A program made the position numbers and the translations under genes. Shown here in pieces: positions 6,496 to 6,583 of a stretch of 6,583 nucleotides of DNA. Within the stretch, counting starts at the first letter, position 1, and each line of letters begins with the position of its first letter. The stretch is from Gammaproteobacteria bacterium (GTDB taxonomy: Bacteria > Pseudomonadota > Gammaproteobacteria > Pseudomonadales > Azotimanducaceae). The stretch lies in NCBI GenBank assembly GCA_002712135.1, contig PASO01000028.1, positions 37,174 to 43,756 on the forward strand, in the 5' to 3' direction. Below the pieces are notes generated by a model. It saw nothing but the letters and a program-made list of their open reading frames with translations. It had not been told where the DNA came from and did not search any database.

Positions 6496-6583
6496 AGGCC
6501 CACCCTAACCCATTGCATACCCTTATCTAGAGCAGTGCCAATCTCATCTAGTGCAACCGGGGCATCATTGATTCCCGCCCCCT
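6477..6583 (-). CDS. Possible C-terminal end of a convergent gene, unidentified
   Basis: One minus-strand frame is open from the right edge to a TGA at 6479-6477, giving 34 residues that include NDAPVALDEIGTALDKGM and end in VGLHSLVG. The other two minus frames contain stops within the same stretch, and the plus-strand frames are also interrupted. A 19-base tail-to-tail overlap with csiV would be normal for convergent bacterial genes, and the peptide has a plausible amphipathic composition. An open frame this short has a fair chance of arising at random, and I do not recognise the protein. If it is not real, bases 6496-6583 hold nothing I can identify. Confidence 0.3.
   Translation of the reverse strand, partial: GAGINDAPVALDEIGTALDKGMQWVRVGLHSLVG

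Noticed and set aside
6550..6583. The possible convergent tail contains GAGINDAP, similar to the GDGINDAP hinge motif of P-type ATPases.
   Set aside because: The motif Asp is replaced by Ala, and only about 26 residues follow before the stop. P-type ATPases need a longer C-terminal part with membrane helices. The resemblance is too short to support a call.
1..6583. Search for mobile elements, CRISPR arrays, tRNA or rRNA genes.
   Set aside because: No transposase or integrase motifs, regularly spaced repeats, or cloverleaf-like segments were seen; almost all bases are explained by conserved chromosomal genes.

Overview
The window looks like chromosome of a gammaproteobacterium. The evidence is a Mfd that stays nearly collinear with E. 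coli Mfd, a CsiV-family envelope protein encoded directly behind it, and a GAPDH with a long N-terminal extension on its other side. From memory, the same gap / mfd / CsiV-family order occurs in Pseudomonas (PA3001 to PA3003). Base composition is moderate, and the three main genes show no abrupt change in codon use that would suggest recent transfer. I cannot name the genus.

Layout from left to right. The 5' two-fifths or so of a minus-strand gap gene (GTG start at 680) runs off the left edge. A 231-base spacer (681-911) follows; it holds a plausible sigma-70 promoter for gap and no gene. Next is a minus-strand gene (912-1985) for a membrane-anchored protein with a TPR-like helical middle and a C-terminal retropepsin-type aspartic protease domain. 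A short divergent region (1986-2078) separates it from plus-strand mfd (2079-5534), the transcription-repair coupling factor. A CsiV-family periplasmic protein gene (5518-6495) starts on a TTG inside the last codons of mfd. The last 88 bases hold no plus-strand gene. One open minus-strand frame there may be the 3' end of a convergent gene.

Two transcription units point away from the 93-base divergent region: protease (possibly running on to gap) leftward and mfd-csiV rightward. Mfd removes stalled RNA polymerase and recruits UvrA. The CsiV-family protein is expected to act on peptidoglycan synthesis in the periplasm, and the protease is expected to face the periplasm. The mfd-csiV pairing therefore looks like conserved co-expression and not a shared pathway.

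I see no mobile element, CRISPR array, tRNA or rRNA, and no clear new multi-gene system. The least ordinary element is the TPR/retropepsin protein between gap and mfd. Smaller points of interest are a palindrome on its start codon, an orphan Shine-Dalgarno sequence ahead of mfd, and a perfect GC-rich hairpin at the 3' end of csiV.
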